Positions 1 to 14,145 of a DNA stretch of 64,000 nucleotides are shown piece by piece. Origin of the DNA: Dirofilaria immitis (lineage: Eukaryota; Nematoda; Chromadorea; Rhabditida; Onchocercidae); NCBI GenBank assembly GCA_024305405.1, contig JAKNDB010000079.1, positions 2,153,501-2,217,500 on the forward strand, in the 5' to 3' direction. Both the position numbers and the translations under genes were made by a program. The first letter of the stretch is position 1; every line of letters begins with the position of its first letter. Below the pieces are notes generated by a model. It ran no database searches. It worked only from the letters and a program-made list of their open reading frames with translations, and was not told the DNA's origin.

Positions 1-1062
1 AAAGAAAAAGTAAAATTATCTAAGAATCAAAATGAAAGGGTAAGTCAATAATACTCAAAAGTCTATTAGTTAGCGAACTTTTTTATTCATTTATTTATTA
101 TTTTAAAAGGTGCATTCAACATATTATCCAAATCATTATAAACGTCTAAATGTAAAATATTTAAAAAATATGCGTGCATTATGTGTATAAAGCAAAATGA
201 GGTCAAAATGTATCGACAACATACAATTTTTTTCCTTATAAATTTTCTATGATAACAAACAAACTGAAAACAAAATGAAATATGGAAGAAAATCGAATTA
301 TGCAAAAGAAAGCGAAGCAGCACCTTGGAGAGTGAGATATTGGGACTGTGGCGAATCGACCATTTCAATTATATTATCGCAGTGATTTAAATCGTTTGAC
401 GGTATCCCAAGAGTTTCTTCAATCAGATTCTCTACAATTATGCATATTCCCGTTCCCAGTTACAAATATGCGAATTTTAAGGTCAAAATGGAGGACTTAT
501 TAATTTTAACCAAAAATCGATAATTGCAGAGTTACAAACTTCAAAACCCACGATTTACGATTGGAATGACTTAATAGTGCATCAGAACAAGACGATGCCA
601 ATGTTGCCATGCATTTTGAAGTAGAAAGAGATAGATTTAGATACAGAAGATACATCTATTGTTCTAATTCATAATGGAAAGCGAAAAGCAACAGACATGT
701 GAATAAATTTGCCATGCGGCATTGCTTGGGTATTGTGATTACAGAATCCGTTAACTAAATATAAAATAATAATTGTTTTGGCCGATGTATGTACAGTGTA
801 AACACAAAGAAGAAACAAATGTGATTTTCTTCCCATTCTTATCAAAATGTATGGCAACACCTAAGCCTCAATCTCTAATTTTACTGTCAAATTTGCTTGC
901 AATCACAACAGAGAACAAAACAAGAAAGCGAAACTCCATAAAAATATGAAACGTAAATTATTAATATTATGTAGCTGAAGAAGCAAAAGTAAACAGTTTG
1001 AATTAATTTGATTTATAATTCGAAAAACATCAATTTAAATTTGGAAACTACAAAACAAGTAC
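1..1062. other. Non-coding left edge, probably an unc-40 intron
   Basis: The exon ending at 1063 finishes with a GTACTT splice donor on the minus strand just after the P1 motif, so unc-40 continues to the left. I found no exon carrying the P2 or P3 motifs of the cytoplasmic tail here; the open frames at 87-368 and 669-860 are low-complexity and have no receptor similarity. The stretch is best read as the start of an intron whose downstream exons lie outside the window. Confidence 0.5.
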
Positions 1063-4000
1063 CCGGCTCGTGTATCTGATGTCCCCCGCTGTGATGATTA
1101 ATCCATAAGTCTGGTGGTCCTTTGCCATTTTTCACTTGTTTTCTTCCACGCATATAGCCTGAGGCTGTTGATTTCTTACTATTTTTTGATTTGATATACC
1201 AAATCATAGTGATCAGCAACATCATTAATAGAAAAACGATTGCCGCCATAAGTGCCAAATAAGCTGGTGTAAAAAACAACGCCAGACGAGGAGCTTCCGA
1301 ATCGATTTCAGCACTCTGAAATTAAAAAAATCGCGATTTTTTTTTAAGTCGATTGAATAGCATAACAGTATTATAAGTTTCAGATAGCGACTGCAATGCA
1401 AGGAAGATCCATAATAAATTTACCTTCCTCCTAGACGCTAAAAAACTTAACAGATTTGAACATGCATTTATGAGGTTATCTGAAATGGTTTTTTCTGCTA
1501 TTTATAAAAACAAACGGTGTGGTTTTGAGAATAAAATGATCGAAAAGTACCACCAGATAATAAACTTAAATTTTTTTTCGCAAATCTTGACGTGCTTTTG
1601 CATAAATAAACTAAAATATTTGAGAAAAAAAAAGACAGACTTGGAATAACCGTGGCGATGGTGCACCAGGGACAAATTGCAATATCGGAGACAACGGACC
1701 ATATCCTTTGATATTACGTGCTTGAACTTTGAAGAAATATGTTTGTCGTGGTAATAAATTTGTTAATTTGATTGATAAATGATCACCCTTTACTCCATCC
1801 AAAATCCAATCCTTATCCGGTGCATCCGGTCGATCTGCATAATACACCAAATATTCTGAAATAAACGAAAATTTTCAATGTTTTAAATTAAAAAAGCATT
1901 TCAAATACAAGATTTTTTCCACATATCGTTTTGTAATGGTGTAATTTAACTTTAAAATTTTTAAAATAAATTATCAAACATCTTATGAAGGAAGTGAATT
2001 GCTGAACGTTTCAATATTCTGCCCGAAATTTACTACATAGTTAAACCACTAAAAACTCGCTCATTTGATGCATAAGCATAACGACGAATCTATTACCTAA
2101 TTGCTCAGTAAAGATTAGAACTTATAAGCCAAATAAAATATTTAAATTACCGGTGGTAAATTAATATGCAGAACAAATATATTTTAATAGGTCTTTAAAA
2201 CAACCTTCAATATCGCCGTTAGCATACTTTGGCGGCTGCCAGTTTAATATCAATGTCTGTGGATCACCCTCGGTTGGTTGCATGATTGTTAGGTCGCGTG
2301 GTGCACTCGATGGTGGAGCTGGAGCCGTGGAATTTACTGCAGTCATCGACCACATTGATGAAGACCTTCAAAGAATATTGTTTTCAACAAAATCTCTATC
2401 GCACTTTAAACTTTTCAATGTTACAAACCACATGAATGTTCTGTATATTGTATTATAAAGAGAAGCCTCAGTTACGTTGTTTTACAACATGGTTAATGGA
2501 AACAACCGAATTTCCTTCATGATTAGCATGACGCATTCATCACTGGCTTATCTGATGACTGAATTGTTATGAGATAACGTCTCTGAGCCGAACTTACGAT
2601 GCAAAACTATCAACTAGCACTGATACCGACTGCACCATCATCATTTCAATGTCAAAGTTTTGGATTTACTCCAAGATTTACGAATATTCTATTACAATAT
2701 TCCATAATTTTACTGACAATTAGCAATCAATTTAAAATTTTTTATGATTCCGTTTTAGATCGGAAATTATTCGATGCATTCTAAAGATTGATTTTGTTTC
2801 AATATCAATGTTTTTAAACAACGTTTCATTCCTATGAAATCCGACTGAAAGAAATTTGCCTCAAAAATGGTGCCATTACGGATATGATATTTTAGATTTA
2901 CGTTAGAAATTGTTAACAGTAACTAAAATTACAATATTCAAATTATTACTACGAACAAAATACATGTTTACTTGAGCAAACCGATTCCAGTTCAGAAAAA
3001 GCAAAATGAATTTTGAGAAAGAAAAGTAGCCACTAAGAATAAATAATTTTCATAAACAATTTTTTAGATTTAAAAATATGATGTTTAAGTTAAACAATGA
3101 GTCTATTGGCAATGAACCTATTTTGCAATGGCAATAAGTAAATAAGCAAACTACATGACCTCAATAATGCTATCTTCCTGAATAACTACACCAAGAAGGC
3201 GAAATAGAGAAAATTTATGTGAAAATAATTAAAACTATTTTCAAATACAATTTTTGATTGAAATATGTAAAATTTTACTTTCCAGCATTCACTCGTACAG
3301 CAAATTCGTACTGCGTATTGGGTCGTAACCCTTCGACAACCACTTCCAGTTCAGATGTATTGATATAACGTCGTTGCCCACCATTCTCGACACTGAATTA
3401 AAAACAGCTGTTATTTAGTTAAGTAGTAAAATGCTAACAGTTTTTATTTTAACAAATATTAATTCACCTACTAATTATTTCCTTTCAAACATTGATTCCT
3501 CAGTAATGCATAGGTTTAAACTGATTCCAAAATTTATTAAATATGGATAATAAAACCGATCAATTTATACCAAGCATAAGATGTAGAGCGAAAAAAATAT
3601 CATCATATATGTTTTCCGAAGTGATAAAGTAAAAGCCACTTTAAAAATTATAAAAAGTTCACTATAAAAACTTTTTTCACAAACCTGGAACTATATCGTA
3701 CAGTATATTGTCTTGAATAAGGTATAACCATTTCAGGATCAATCCACGTTACTCGGATCGATGATGATGAAAGTGTCAGTGCCCTAACACCAATAGGTGT
3801 TTCATTTCGCCCCAAATCTTTGCTTTGTTGGCCACTTGCGATACTTTTAGAATCAGGAGAAAGGGTTCGAACTGTTTCATAGATTGGAAAACCATTTCCT
3901 ATCATATTGTATGCACGCAATGAAATTACATAATCACGTCCCGGTCTTAAACCATTAATAGTATAAAGCCGTAAACTTGCTGGCACCTTCACTTGATCTA

Positions 4001-7000
4001 CATCCGGGATGTTGATTCCCCAACCAATCTGAAAAATTTACATTATCTGAATTCGTAATCCGCTGCAGCATAAGTCAATTTACGTACTTGTAAGAGCAAG
4101 AATCTTATTTATATTATATTCAGTATACCATGATGACATATGCAAAGCATTAACTACATTTCAAAAAACGTTTTCTACTCCTTGATTTTTTATCGCACTA
4201 AAAAACAATACAAAATCCGATTTTTGTTAAAATATCAGTAATTAAAATATGCGGCAAATAGAAACTCACTAGATAGCCACGAATCATAACGCTATCATCT
4301 CTAGGTGGCAACCATGAAAGCTGGATTGAATCTACAAATGGTTGAACTTTAAGCGAGAGGGGTGGTCCAGCTACCTGTCCTTCATCTTTGTCTTCCAACG
4401 GAGTATCAACATGAAACCAGTCTGAGTATGGACCAGATCCATTCTGAAACTGATTAATACCATAATTTTTGTTTTTGAAATAGAAATTAATTTCCTATTA
4501 TCAATCATAAATGTGCTTGAAACTGTAGACCATTAAAAATCTAAGCTTAATTGTTCCAGTGATGATACTTTCAGAAAATTTGCACACGGAAGATATACTA
4601 TATTCTTGTCTTCATCACTTGACAATTCCATTTATAATATTCGATAAAAAACCTGATTAACAGCCGCAACTCGAAGCATGTACTGAGTGCCAGGTTCGAG
4701 ACCTGATATGGTGTATGAACTGTTGTTTCCATCGACCACTAAGGTATTGCCTTTTGAACCACGCAATTTTGTTTTGTACTTTATTCGATATCCAGTCAGA
4801 ACACCATTCCTGTTTTCTACTGGTAACGGTATCCACTGTACATGAATAGAAGTAGTTGAAAATGCTTCAGCTCTGCAAAAAGTTTCAGAACATCGTAATG
4901 TTCATTATAATTTCTACGAACGATCTGGAACTTAAATTATTTGCAAACAAAGCAAAACTATTTTGGGAAATACATCTCTAAAACCAAAAATTGACATTTT
5001 AAAATGGCATACATACCTAACATCGCTAGGAGGTAATGATGGTAAATCGGATAATGTTCTTACGATAATTGGTTCAGAGCTCAGACCAGCACCATTTACA
5101 CCTTCCGCTTCGACACGAATGATATACTCGACATATTTCTCCATACCACGGAGAGTATAAGATGTTTTTTTCACCTGAAAATAAAATCCGCCATTGAATT
5201 CTCTACTAACACCTAGAATAGATGATAAATTCATGTTTTCGATTTACAAATATTAAAATTTCTGAAAAAAAAGTAGAAAAATTAATGTAAATATAAACCA
5301 CAATCTGCGTTTCTTTTTCATTTGGTTCATGATCTTTTGAATATAGAACAATTTGTACTGTACAGGCTCAGGTCCATTACCACCTGGTGGTTCCCAAGAT
5401 ACTTCGACAGTTTCTGGACTCAAAGCTATGCCATGCAGATTTTTCACTTTACCAGGAACTGCCTATAAACTTGCATTGATATGCTTGTAAAAAGAATCTT
5501 ACTATAAAAACAATTGCATTTATACAGAACACTTATTTCTCTTTTGTTAAATTTGTGACTCAAAAAATAAGAAACCTTTTCCTCTGTTGTCGTAACAAAA
5601 ATACGAGCACTTGATTTCCCCATACCAGCTTCATTTTCGGCAGCCAATCGGAACACATAGGTAGTATTCGGTTGCAACGGAGTTATCGTGAACGATGTCG
5701 CTGACGAATTCATCATCCGTTCTCTAAATTTAATCATCTTCACATGCTACGAAATGTTCAATATAAACAAATAAGGATCTGTAAAAGGATTCTACTGTAG
5801 TCTGTAGTAATTTCAGCATAAAACAAAGCGATCTAACGATTCAATTTTTTAAGCTAAAGAAAAAAGTTTTATTATAACTAAATATTTAGTTTATAAAATT
5901 TTTCCATATCATGTACCAAATCAAGCCAGCAATTAAAAACAGAAACAACCTTGAAGAATCTTGTTCCTTGTAGAAAATATGATAAGCCAAAACAGCACCA
6001 TGTCGTTGCAAAGGAGGATCCCAAGCTAATACCACAAAACGACTTCCAATAACATTTGCACGCACACCTAGCGGCTCTGATGGCAGTTTCGGCTGTCCAC
6101 TTGAAGCAGCCATCGAAAATGAATCTAAATAAAGATTTTTAAAATGAAGATACATTTCTAATAAACAGAATTATTACAAATCATTCATTATAAACTGTGG
6201 GATATAATGAAGAATTTCAGGCATAAGCGGCTAAATTTTAATATAATTTTCAAATTACATTTAGTTTTCGTAATTAGAGTAGCAAATTATACCAAACAAA
6301 GCATCAAAAGAGTACGAATATACTCCAAATTTATGGTTGGGTGCCATTAATCGTGCACAATAAAAAGCATTAAAAAGCTAATAAATAATCATCAGTTATT
6401 GGCTAAATTTCAAAATAATATTGTCATGCCCTGAACTCGAAATTAATTAGATATAATTTTATAAAAATTTGGAACCAATCATTCAGAAAATGTTGAAATA
6501 CTTTTCAATATGAAGGGCAGTAAAAATAACGAGTTAATTAAAAGACAATCGCATACACACTCATGCACACTCCTCTCACCCGTGTTATTAATATTCATCA
6601 ATTCTTCCAAAATAGATGTCGTTTCATTCATTGAATAAAACTTTAGTGCATAAAGTTGTAGAAGTTCCTCTATAAAGTAATACCATTACTGGCTAAAATC
6701 CTAAGGAAAATCAGAGAGAAGAGAAGTATTAAAAAAACCGGAAATAGATTCAAACTGACTGCTTGAATAAAAATTCAAAATGCATAAATTTTCTAGAAGT
6801 TGATATAGAACTTTGAATTGACTCATCCAAATTTTGCCTTCCACTTTTTACTGTTAAGCAAAAAGAATTTTAAGAATTATCATATGCAGAGTAAATATAA
6901 TGCATATTTAATCTATTATTTAAAAGATAGCACAACTAATAGTCTTACTACGACATAAATCCAGCTACATGGCAATACTGTGAGTTTAATAAAATGCTTT

Positions 7001-9915
7001 AAATGTTACCAGAACTATGAACAATTAACTGAGCATTTGATTGCACAGAACCAGCGTCGTTTTCAGCAATGCACTGATATACGCCCTGATCGTTTCGTAC
7101 CAATCCGAGAACCCGTAAACGGGTTGCTTCTATCTATTAAAAAAAAATGAGCTACTGGAACATTTTAAATAATGGCCATTATTTTAGTTTCATTTTTATC
7201 GAGTTTATTTTACGTAAAATCTTGCAAAGTTTTAAGTAAATTTTAATATCTTTCTTAATAATTCCTAATTGAAAAAACTAAGAATTCCCAAGTTAGGTAA
7301 TTTTTACCATTCGATTTTAATCAATCTATTTCCTAAAAAATAAAAATGGATTAAATTTTACCACAAAATATTCACTCGTAATGATCGCTTCACCATTTTT
7401 ATACCAACTAATAGCCGGACCGGGTTCTCCCGAAGCTTCGCAATTGAACTAAAAATGAGTTAAGTGAATTCAGCAGTCTGTAACTCAAACAATTCAAAAT
7501 TTTCTAGATAAATCTGCAAAAAAACCTCAACATCTGTCGTTTCTTGCGCCACAATGTTGTTTGGTTCCGAAATGATTTCCGGCGCTACTGCAAAAAGAAA
7601 TTCATAAAACATTTAAAATCACAGTTAAAAATTTTTTATTCGTAAAATAACTAAATTCAAACGCAGAGAAGTTAAATGTTTAAGCTTAAGCATTCAGATT
7701 GGCATATAGCTTAGGAATGCATTTTTTCTTTTTTTTTTCTTAGTAAAAACGAAAAATGATCAAACACATAAGAAAGAGGGATAAAGAGCCGGAAAGTTTT
7801 TCATAAAGAGTAGAATATAACTGAAATTTTACTTCAAGAAGTGCTATTCTTTTTCTTCCTAATCTTCTTCCACTTCAATCCAAAAAGAAAAGAAAAAATT
7901 GCGATATCATCATTTAAAAGCATAATTAAAAGAACACGATTTTCTTACAAAAGTTGAAAAATGATTGACTCGAAATTTCTTGTCTGATCCCAATAATTTC
8001 AGTATTCGCGTCCGGAAGCGAGAAGAGATAAAATGCAAATTTTCTGAGAAAAGTTCTTCAAATTTTTTTAAATTCATTGAAAGAAAAATATCACATACCC
8101 TTAACTTGCACAGTGGCTGACGCATCTAACGATTCTTGACTGTTACTTGCTCTGCATGTATAAACACCTGTGTCCTGTGCCTTCGCTTTTAGAATCATAA
8201 ATGAAGATGAACCTAATTGACGCATCTAGAAGATGGGTAAAAATTAATGCACAAGAAATGTACAGGCATCAGAGAATATAGTTTTCCATATTTTATGAAG
8301 GAAGCAAATTTATGCAGTACCAAGGCAATAATAATAATTTTTACCCTATCTCCATTTATCGAAATAGTCTCGGCACCTTTTAACCATCGCACATCTGGCC
8401 GTGGCCATCCATTTACCAGACATTCCAGTATCACCGATTCGCCTTCGTTTATCACATCACCTCGCGGTTCCAGAACAAAATATGGCTCAGAAAACTCATT
8501 GCCAACTACAAAATTAATTTTTCGATTTCTTAAGAGTGTAAAAAAAATGTGTGGCAAAAAAAAGTGATTCTGAGGGAAAGATTATGCTCTTCAATATCTA
8601 TTATATATATATATATATATATTAAGAGGGTTGTTTAATTTAGTTCCACTTTGAATATAGTTATGTTATAAAGTATGGTCCACAGAAACATCACATAATG
8701 TTAGTACAATAAATAATAAAATTTAAATCGTAAAATTTACTCAATTAAAGGAAACCAATAAAATTACCACTATTTTCAGGTTTTATCATAAGTTGAGCAT
8801 CACGGCTCGCACGAGTTTTTCCCTCATTCGTTGCAACACAACGATAAGCACCTTCATGCCTGGGCAAGACACTACTTATCTCGAGCGTTGAAGTAACCGG
8901 AAATATTGTTATAGAACTATCATCTCCTGCAACCGAAATATCAGCATTAATCTTGCCTTCCTCAAAAAGCATTGATTTTCAATAAAATCTTCCCATTTCA
9001 AACGAAGTCATGAATTCAGTCATAAATTTTCCTTTACATCACTGCAAAAACCCCGATTAGCAAAATCGAATTGAAATTAATATTTCATCGTCTTTTATTA
9101 AGTTCAGAAACCTTTTTGAATTTGAAATCAATTTCAATTTTTGCATTTTCCACTTTGTAAATTGAAACCTGACAGAAAAGATGCTTGATTTCCATTAACG
9201 ATTTATAAACCAATCACATAAGACCAATTAATTTGATTTTATTTGCCAGTTCTAAGTTCTTTTAAAATATTCCCTAAAGACAACAAAAGAAATTAAAAAA
9301 AACCCACGATCATTAATTCGCTTTCCGTTGAAAAACCATTCAATATGAGCTGAAGGTTGAGAATCCTGCAACCAATTACTCATTTAGTCAGCATAATTTA
9401 AAATCTAAATCTGTTCTTATGCAAGATTTTAAACCATCCCAAGCTAATCCTCAATAAATTAAAGTATGATTTCAAAAGATAAAAGTTGAAATGTCAAAAG
9501 CATGTACCAGCTTGCAGGCAAAAGCCACACTCTGCCCGGCATGCACTTCACGATCTTCCGGTTGTATTTCGAATCTGTAATTATTCAATTAACTGAGTAA
9601 CTCTACAAATAAGGAAATTTTGTTTGTTAGAATATAGGTGAATAAACATTGATAAATAAGCAATACAATTTATGATATATAAATCGATCATCTAGAGAAA
9701 ATGTTGTATGCATGGATTTGATTTAAAAAAATCATAAAACCTGCTAAGAGAAGGTAGCTTAACATTTGCTCTTCGGGAAAGGTATGTCCAAATAAAACTA
9801 TTTTTATCCGTTACGTGAACTGCGCACTGATATAGGCCTTCATCGGAGGTTCCAACATTTTCGATAATTAATGAACCAGAAGATGTCACAAATCTTAACA
9901 ATTTGCTGTTACTAC
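1063..9915 (-). CDS. unc-40: Netrin receptor UNC-40/DCC, partial at both ends
   Basis: Single-pass receptor for netrin (UNC-6), used in axon and cell guidance. About 20 exons read from high to low coordinates: 9743-9915, 9511-9576, 9308-9366, 8768-8960, 8346-8505, 8099-8227, 7526-7590, 7363-7452, 7009-7135 (Ig1 second half to Ig4, with [28 protein letters not shown] and [13 protein letters not shown] cysteine strands); then 5949-6123, 5577-5748, 5335-5463, 5018-5175, 4653-4875, 4269-4443, 3687-4029, 3283-3392, 2202-2368, 1645-1856 (six fibronectin III domains, with [21 protein letters not shown] and LNWQPP); and 1063-1315 (membrane helix of about 23 residues, then PPDLWINHH). PPDLWIHHE is the P1 motif of DCC/neogenin, and the FN5-FN6 junction ([15 protein letters not shown]) also matches DCC closely. 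The signal peptide, the first half of Ig1, and P2/P3 are not seen. FN2 needs one base inserted near 5345 to stay in frame. Exon ends are good to a few bases. Confidence 0.93.
8601..8622. repeat. (TA)n microsatellite in an unc-40 intron
   Basis: About eleven TA units between the exon pieces for Ig2 and Ig3. Simple repeat, no coding potential. Confidence 0.8.
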
Positions 9916-12900
9916 TCAAAAAATAGAAATTAAATAAATGTTAGTTATGCAAAAACAACGAATGATTACGCGCCTTGAAAAAAATTAGCTTCCTCAATTG
10001 GTTAAAATTACTAATTTCTTACTAAGAAAAAACTAGCAGAAGTGAAAATAAAAAAACTTCAAATAATTAAATAAACTTTATATAAGTCATCTGGCCGCAA
10101 GTTAATATTATGGTCTAAAATGAATGTTGCAAATACGATGAATATTAATGTTGCTAGCGGAAGGAAGATATTTTGAATATGGCAGGACGATCTGATATTC
10201 TCTTGTTTTCTGCTCACTTGAAAATCTTAAGAAAAAAACCTTTGGCTTATTATTTTATTTTCAAATAGCTTTCCATCTTATAGGAAACTTTTTTAATTAT
10301 TGAAAAATATAATCTTTCGACATTTAAATATTGTTTCGGCATTTTCTAATACTATTTGAACATCACGTGTTTTTTGACAAAGACATATGATAATGGAAAA
10401 GACTGAGAACACGGATCCTTCGAAATTCTCTCTCTACATAACTATTAGTCTTCAGAAAACACTACCATCTACTCATATCATTTCCATCTTTTGCGGTAAT
10501 TATGAACATTCTGAAATATAAACAATACTTCAACCATTCCTTTCATTTTTCATCTAGACATGCAGACTTCATGTTTTGAATTCATCATTCAATGATCAAA
10601 GAATGGCACTATCAAACTATTTCAATTAGTTGTGAAAACATTGTCTTAGTTTGCATGAATCAAATTTCAAGTATTGTCAAATTATCGCTTTGTTTTAACA
10701 GAATTGATTTGTTCATTCCAATAATATCAATATTTCAGAGACGATTATTTGCTCTAATCAAAATCAGTAGGAAAATTAAATGCAATAATCCCTACTTGTT
10801 TTTCTCAGAAAGTTTATTCATGTATTTTCCATGCCATCCAATTAAGATTCCCTATAAAGAACTCTAAGTTTAATGCTGGATAATTTTGTCTATTAGAATT
10901 TCAATAGAAAGATTGGACCTTAATTTCTGATTCATCAGCAAATTAGAGAATTTTCTTGTTTACATCCGCACAGGAAAATGAATGACATTTGTGTGAGACA
11001 AATCATTTTTTCCTTTTACATGCCTGATTACTTCTGTTTTCTGACTGAAATTGTAAGCTTCAATAGTATCCACTACCGAATTTTATGCAAACAAAGCAAG
11101 GACATTTGAGTAATATACGAGAGATACCGAGGAGCAGAAGAAAGCACATTATCATTGACGAGCATCGTAATATTTGCAAACGGGTGGACGAGAGTGAAGA
11201 AAAAAGAGAACATTCCCATGAAATATCACTTTAAAAGATATTTTTAAAGATAACTCAGCTAAGATTCAAATTCATACATACTTACAATTTTTCATAAGGA
11301 AGTCAATTTAGAATTATGACAATAGACATTCTATAAATAATGATAATAGGATTTTGGTCATTTGTTCTTATTTTTATTCCATGTATATTTCAAACCATAA
11401 GTATCTTGTCATTTTTCGAAATTTTTTAAAAATATGTATTATTAGGAAATTTTATAACTTATTTAAAAGTTTTACTTTTTCCATAATTCAACCTACTAGT
11501 ATTTTATAGCAAATAGTGGACATTTGGCATGACTCATGGCGCCATTGTATTAGTAATATCCCATTGCAATTTACCATATGAATTAACCATTTTATAGCAA
11601 ATAATCAGCTTGAAAGCTTGAAGGAATGTTTAACAGATGGTAAAATGAAGCAATAATTAACATTTGATTAAACAAATCGATAAAAATAGAGAAGAATTTA
11701 TTATGAAAATTATCTATCTGTTTAGATAATAGCTTTAGAGCATATCGGTCAGGTTTTAACGCTAATTGACAAATCAAAGTTTGGCTCTTATTCTTCATAT
11801 ACAATACTATTGAATAATAGCAATGTACAGCTTTCATTATTTCGAAAAAGCTTTTAAAAATTTATCAAATCCCTTCTCTTCTTTTTATCCTCTTCCCACT
11901 TACGTTCTCTCTCATTTAACCAAGTGTTTATACTCATTTTCATAAAAAAATGACTAATGTTTTCCAATTTTCAAATGGAAAAAAAAACTAGTACTGAAAT
12001 CTATTCTATTCCATCATTCATCAAAGCAGGAAGAGAATAATGATAATAAATATGATAAAACTCGGATGGAAGAATACTATAAATTTGATTAATAATAATG
12101 AAAAATAACATTTTTGAAAAATTCTCTTATAATAATATTCAAATAAAGGCCTCATGAAACCGTTCCTAAACAACATGATATTATTTTGAAAGCTTTTTCT
12201 TCTCAAAATGATATTTCTGCCTAATTTTTGAAATATCTATATTTTCACATACTTCCTAATTTCTTATTTTCCACTATTTTTAGAATACAAATTTGTACTA
12301 CGAATGTGATAAATACTCGATCAATATATATTCGCAATTTCATTCTAAGAATAGAAGGATATAAATGCAATTTTTTCAATAACCTGAAAATTTTTCTATA
12401 GAAATTAATGCATTTAATCCAATGTTTCGACTAAATTACTAATATTGGTCATTGTAAGTGTAATGCAATTTTTCTAGCAATTGAATTGTTCTGGTTCGTT
12501 TCCCTGACATGCCACATTAGAAAGCTTAATTTACTGCTTAAACCATTTCAGTCTGTCTACTTGAGCACTAGAAATGAAGCCTTCAAACTCCTACATCCTT
12601 GACCAGTCCTTCTCTCTGTCAATCACCGTCACCGGATGTCCCCATTGTAAATAATTCTTCAAATCAGATGACCTAAATTAGAAATAAACCAAATCGGCCA
12701 CTCGAGCAATGTCCATTTTAAGCTACTTTATCTATTCATCATGAATCCCTTGGGACTCATCTCAGCAACATTCAGCAATGTATGAGCCTTTAATTCCTAA
12801 CTTACTCTCACAGTATCCCAGCAAATTTCCATATAAATTCTATGCCATTATATTTCCAAACATGGAATAGCTATATTTAATGTGGAAAAAATTCACCGAT

Positions 12901-13820
12901 CATTTGAGGGAAATTTTCATTTATTCAGAAAAGAGAAAATATTTGAAAATTAAAAAATCATGGAAAGCCACGGAGACTTTAAATGTGAATCAAGTGAATA
13001 AAATTATTTTATTAAAATTACTTTCGAAAGAAATTATTTGTTAAATCTAAATATTCCATCTCGGAAAAAAGGCAACAGAGATCAGTGAATTCGTTGAAAA
13101 AATTTTTCGAAGGAAAATAACAGAAACTAGAAAATCAAATGGAATTATCACTTTTATTATCGTACTTCCTGAATTCACGCAACCTAAAAAATATTTATTC
13201 TTTTAAAAATCATCACTGAATTTTTCCCAAAATCTCATTTTCCTCTATTTTAATCTTTTTATTTCAGCTTTTTTCTTCATCTCTTAATTGTCGAATAGTA
13301 TATTAATTTTTTTTTCAAACGAATCTTTTAGCATAAAAAATAAGGAATAAAAGAAATGTGATTCCGAAGATAAAGAACGATTTATTTATATATTACTATG
13401 CTGAAGAAAAATCATTTATAAACACTGTGGAATGCAAAATTATGACTCTTATTGAAGAAAGAGAACGATAGCACGACGCGAAATGGCACGAAGCAATAAA
13501 TAACAAGCATGCGATTAGGAACAGAATGTTAAACATAAGATTGATCGAGGTTTTCCTCATCAATTCCTTACAAAATTTTAAGGCATATCGTAAATGTTCA
13601 TTTTAAAAATTATAAATTTAAATTAATTTGTTTAATAATTATTCACTCCATATCTGATCTAAATCAAAATTATACTTTAATTTTTGGATTCTAAGAACGA
13701 CGATATTTTTAATAATTTCAAAATAATGAAATGATAATATACAAATATAGCGAAAATATTTGTTTATACCGTTAGAAGAGATGACCAGTTAAAATTTGAC
13801 TTTTTTTTAATTCCACTTTT
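9916..13820. other. Gene-poor stretch upstream of the visible unc-40 exons
   Basis: AT-rich DNA without a convincing gene. The missing first unc-40 exons (signal peptide, start of Ig1) should lie here or further right, but I could not identify them. Around 12560-12760 the base composition is less AT-rich and one minus-strand frame reads like a decayed protein fragment (see findings). The frames at 10592-10867 and 11592-11837 are not coding-like. Confidence 0.5.
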
Positions 13821-13828
13821 TATAAATA
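13821..13828 (+). promoter_or_regulatory. TATA box of the secreted-peptide gene
   Basis: TATAAATA, 65 bp before the ATG at 13894. There is no splice acceptor next to the ATG, so the transcript probably starts about 30 bp after this box and is not trans-spliced. The reading depends on the gene being real. Confidence 0.5.
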
Positions 13829-13893
13829 GTTTTTCCATTTCCTTCAAATTTTTTCTAAAAATATCAATTCAAGTTTGAATCCCATCCCAATCA

Positions 13894-14145
13894 ATGCAAA
13901 AGAATATTATATTAGTTTTTCTGTTTTTTGTTATCAGTACAACTTACACTTTTCCCGTAGATCGTAATGAACCCAGTTCCGCACCATCTTTCCGCCATTC
14001 AATGCGAGATGCGATATTCTTCAACGATATGGCATATCGACAGTTCAATTCTACCCGACCACCTTTTGCCACCGTATTCGTAGGTTCTTCAGTGAAATTA
14101 AATCCAAGAAAACGGTCATCTAAAAAGAAAAAAACAAAGTCTTAA
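13894..14145 (+). CDS. Small secreted peptide, 83 residues, family unknown
   Basis: Single open frame. Residues 1-20 form a typical signal peptide: short N-terminus, hydrophobic core IILVFLFFVIS, then a polar TTYT region, with likely cleavage near residue 20. The mature part is about 63 residues, has no cysteines, contains one N-glycosylation sequon (NST) and ends in a strongly basic tail (RKRSSKKKKTKS). Base composition is clearly less AT-rich than the flanks. It stands alone in gene-poor DNA on the strand opposite unc-40, and may lie inside the first unc-40 intron. I do not recognise the family; neuropeptide-style repeats and dibasic-flanked FMRFamide motifs are absent. It could be a parasite-specific secreted protein. 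A cis-spliced upstream exon cannot be excluded. Confidence 0.55.
   Translation: MQKNIILVFLFFVISTTYTFPVDRNEPSSAPSFRHSMRDAIFFNDMAYRQFNSTRPPFATVFVGSSVKLNPRKRSSKKKKTKS

Noticed and set aside
87..860. Minus-strand frames that might be the unc-40 cytoplasmic tail
   Set aside because: No P2 or P3 motif, no proline-rich tail composition, and no matching splice sites.
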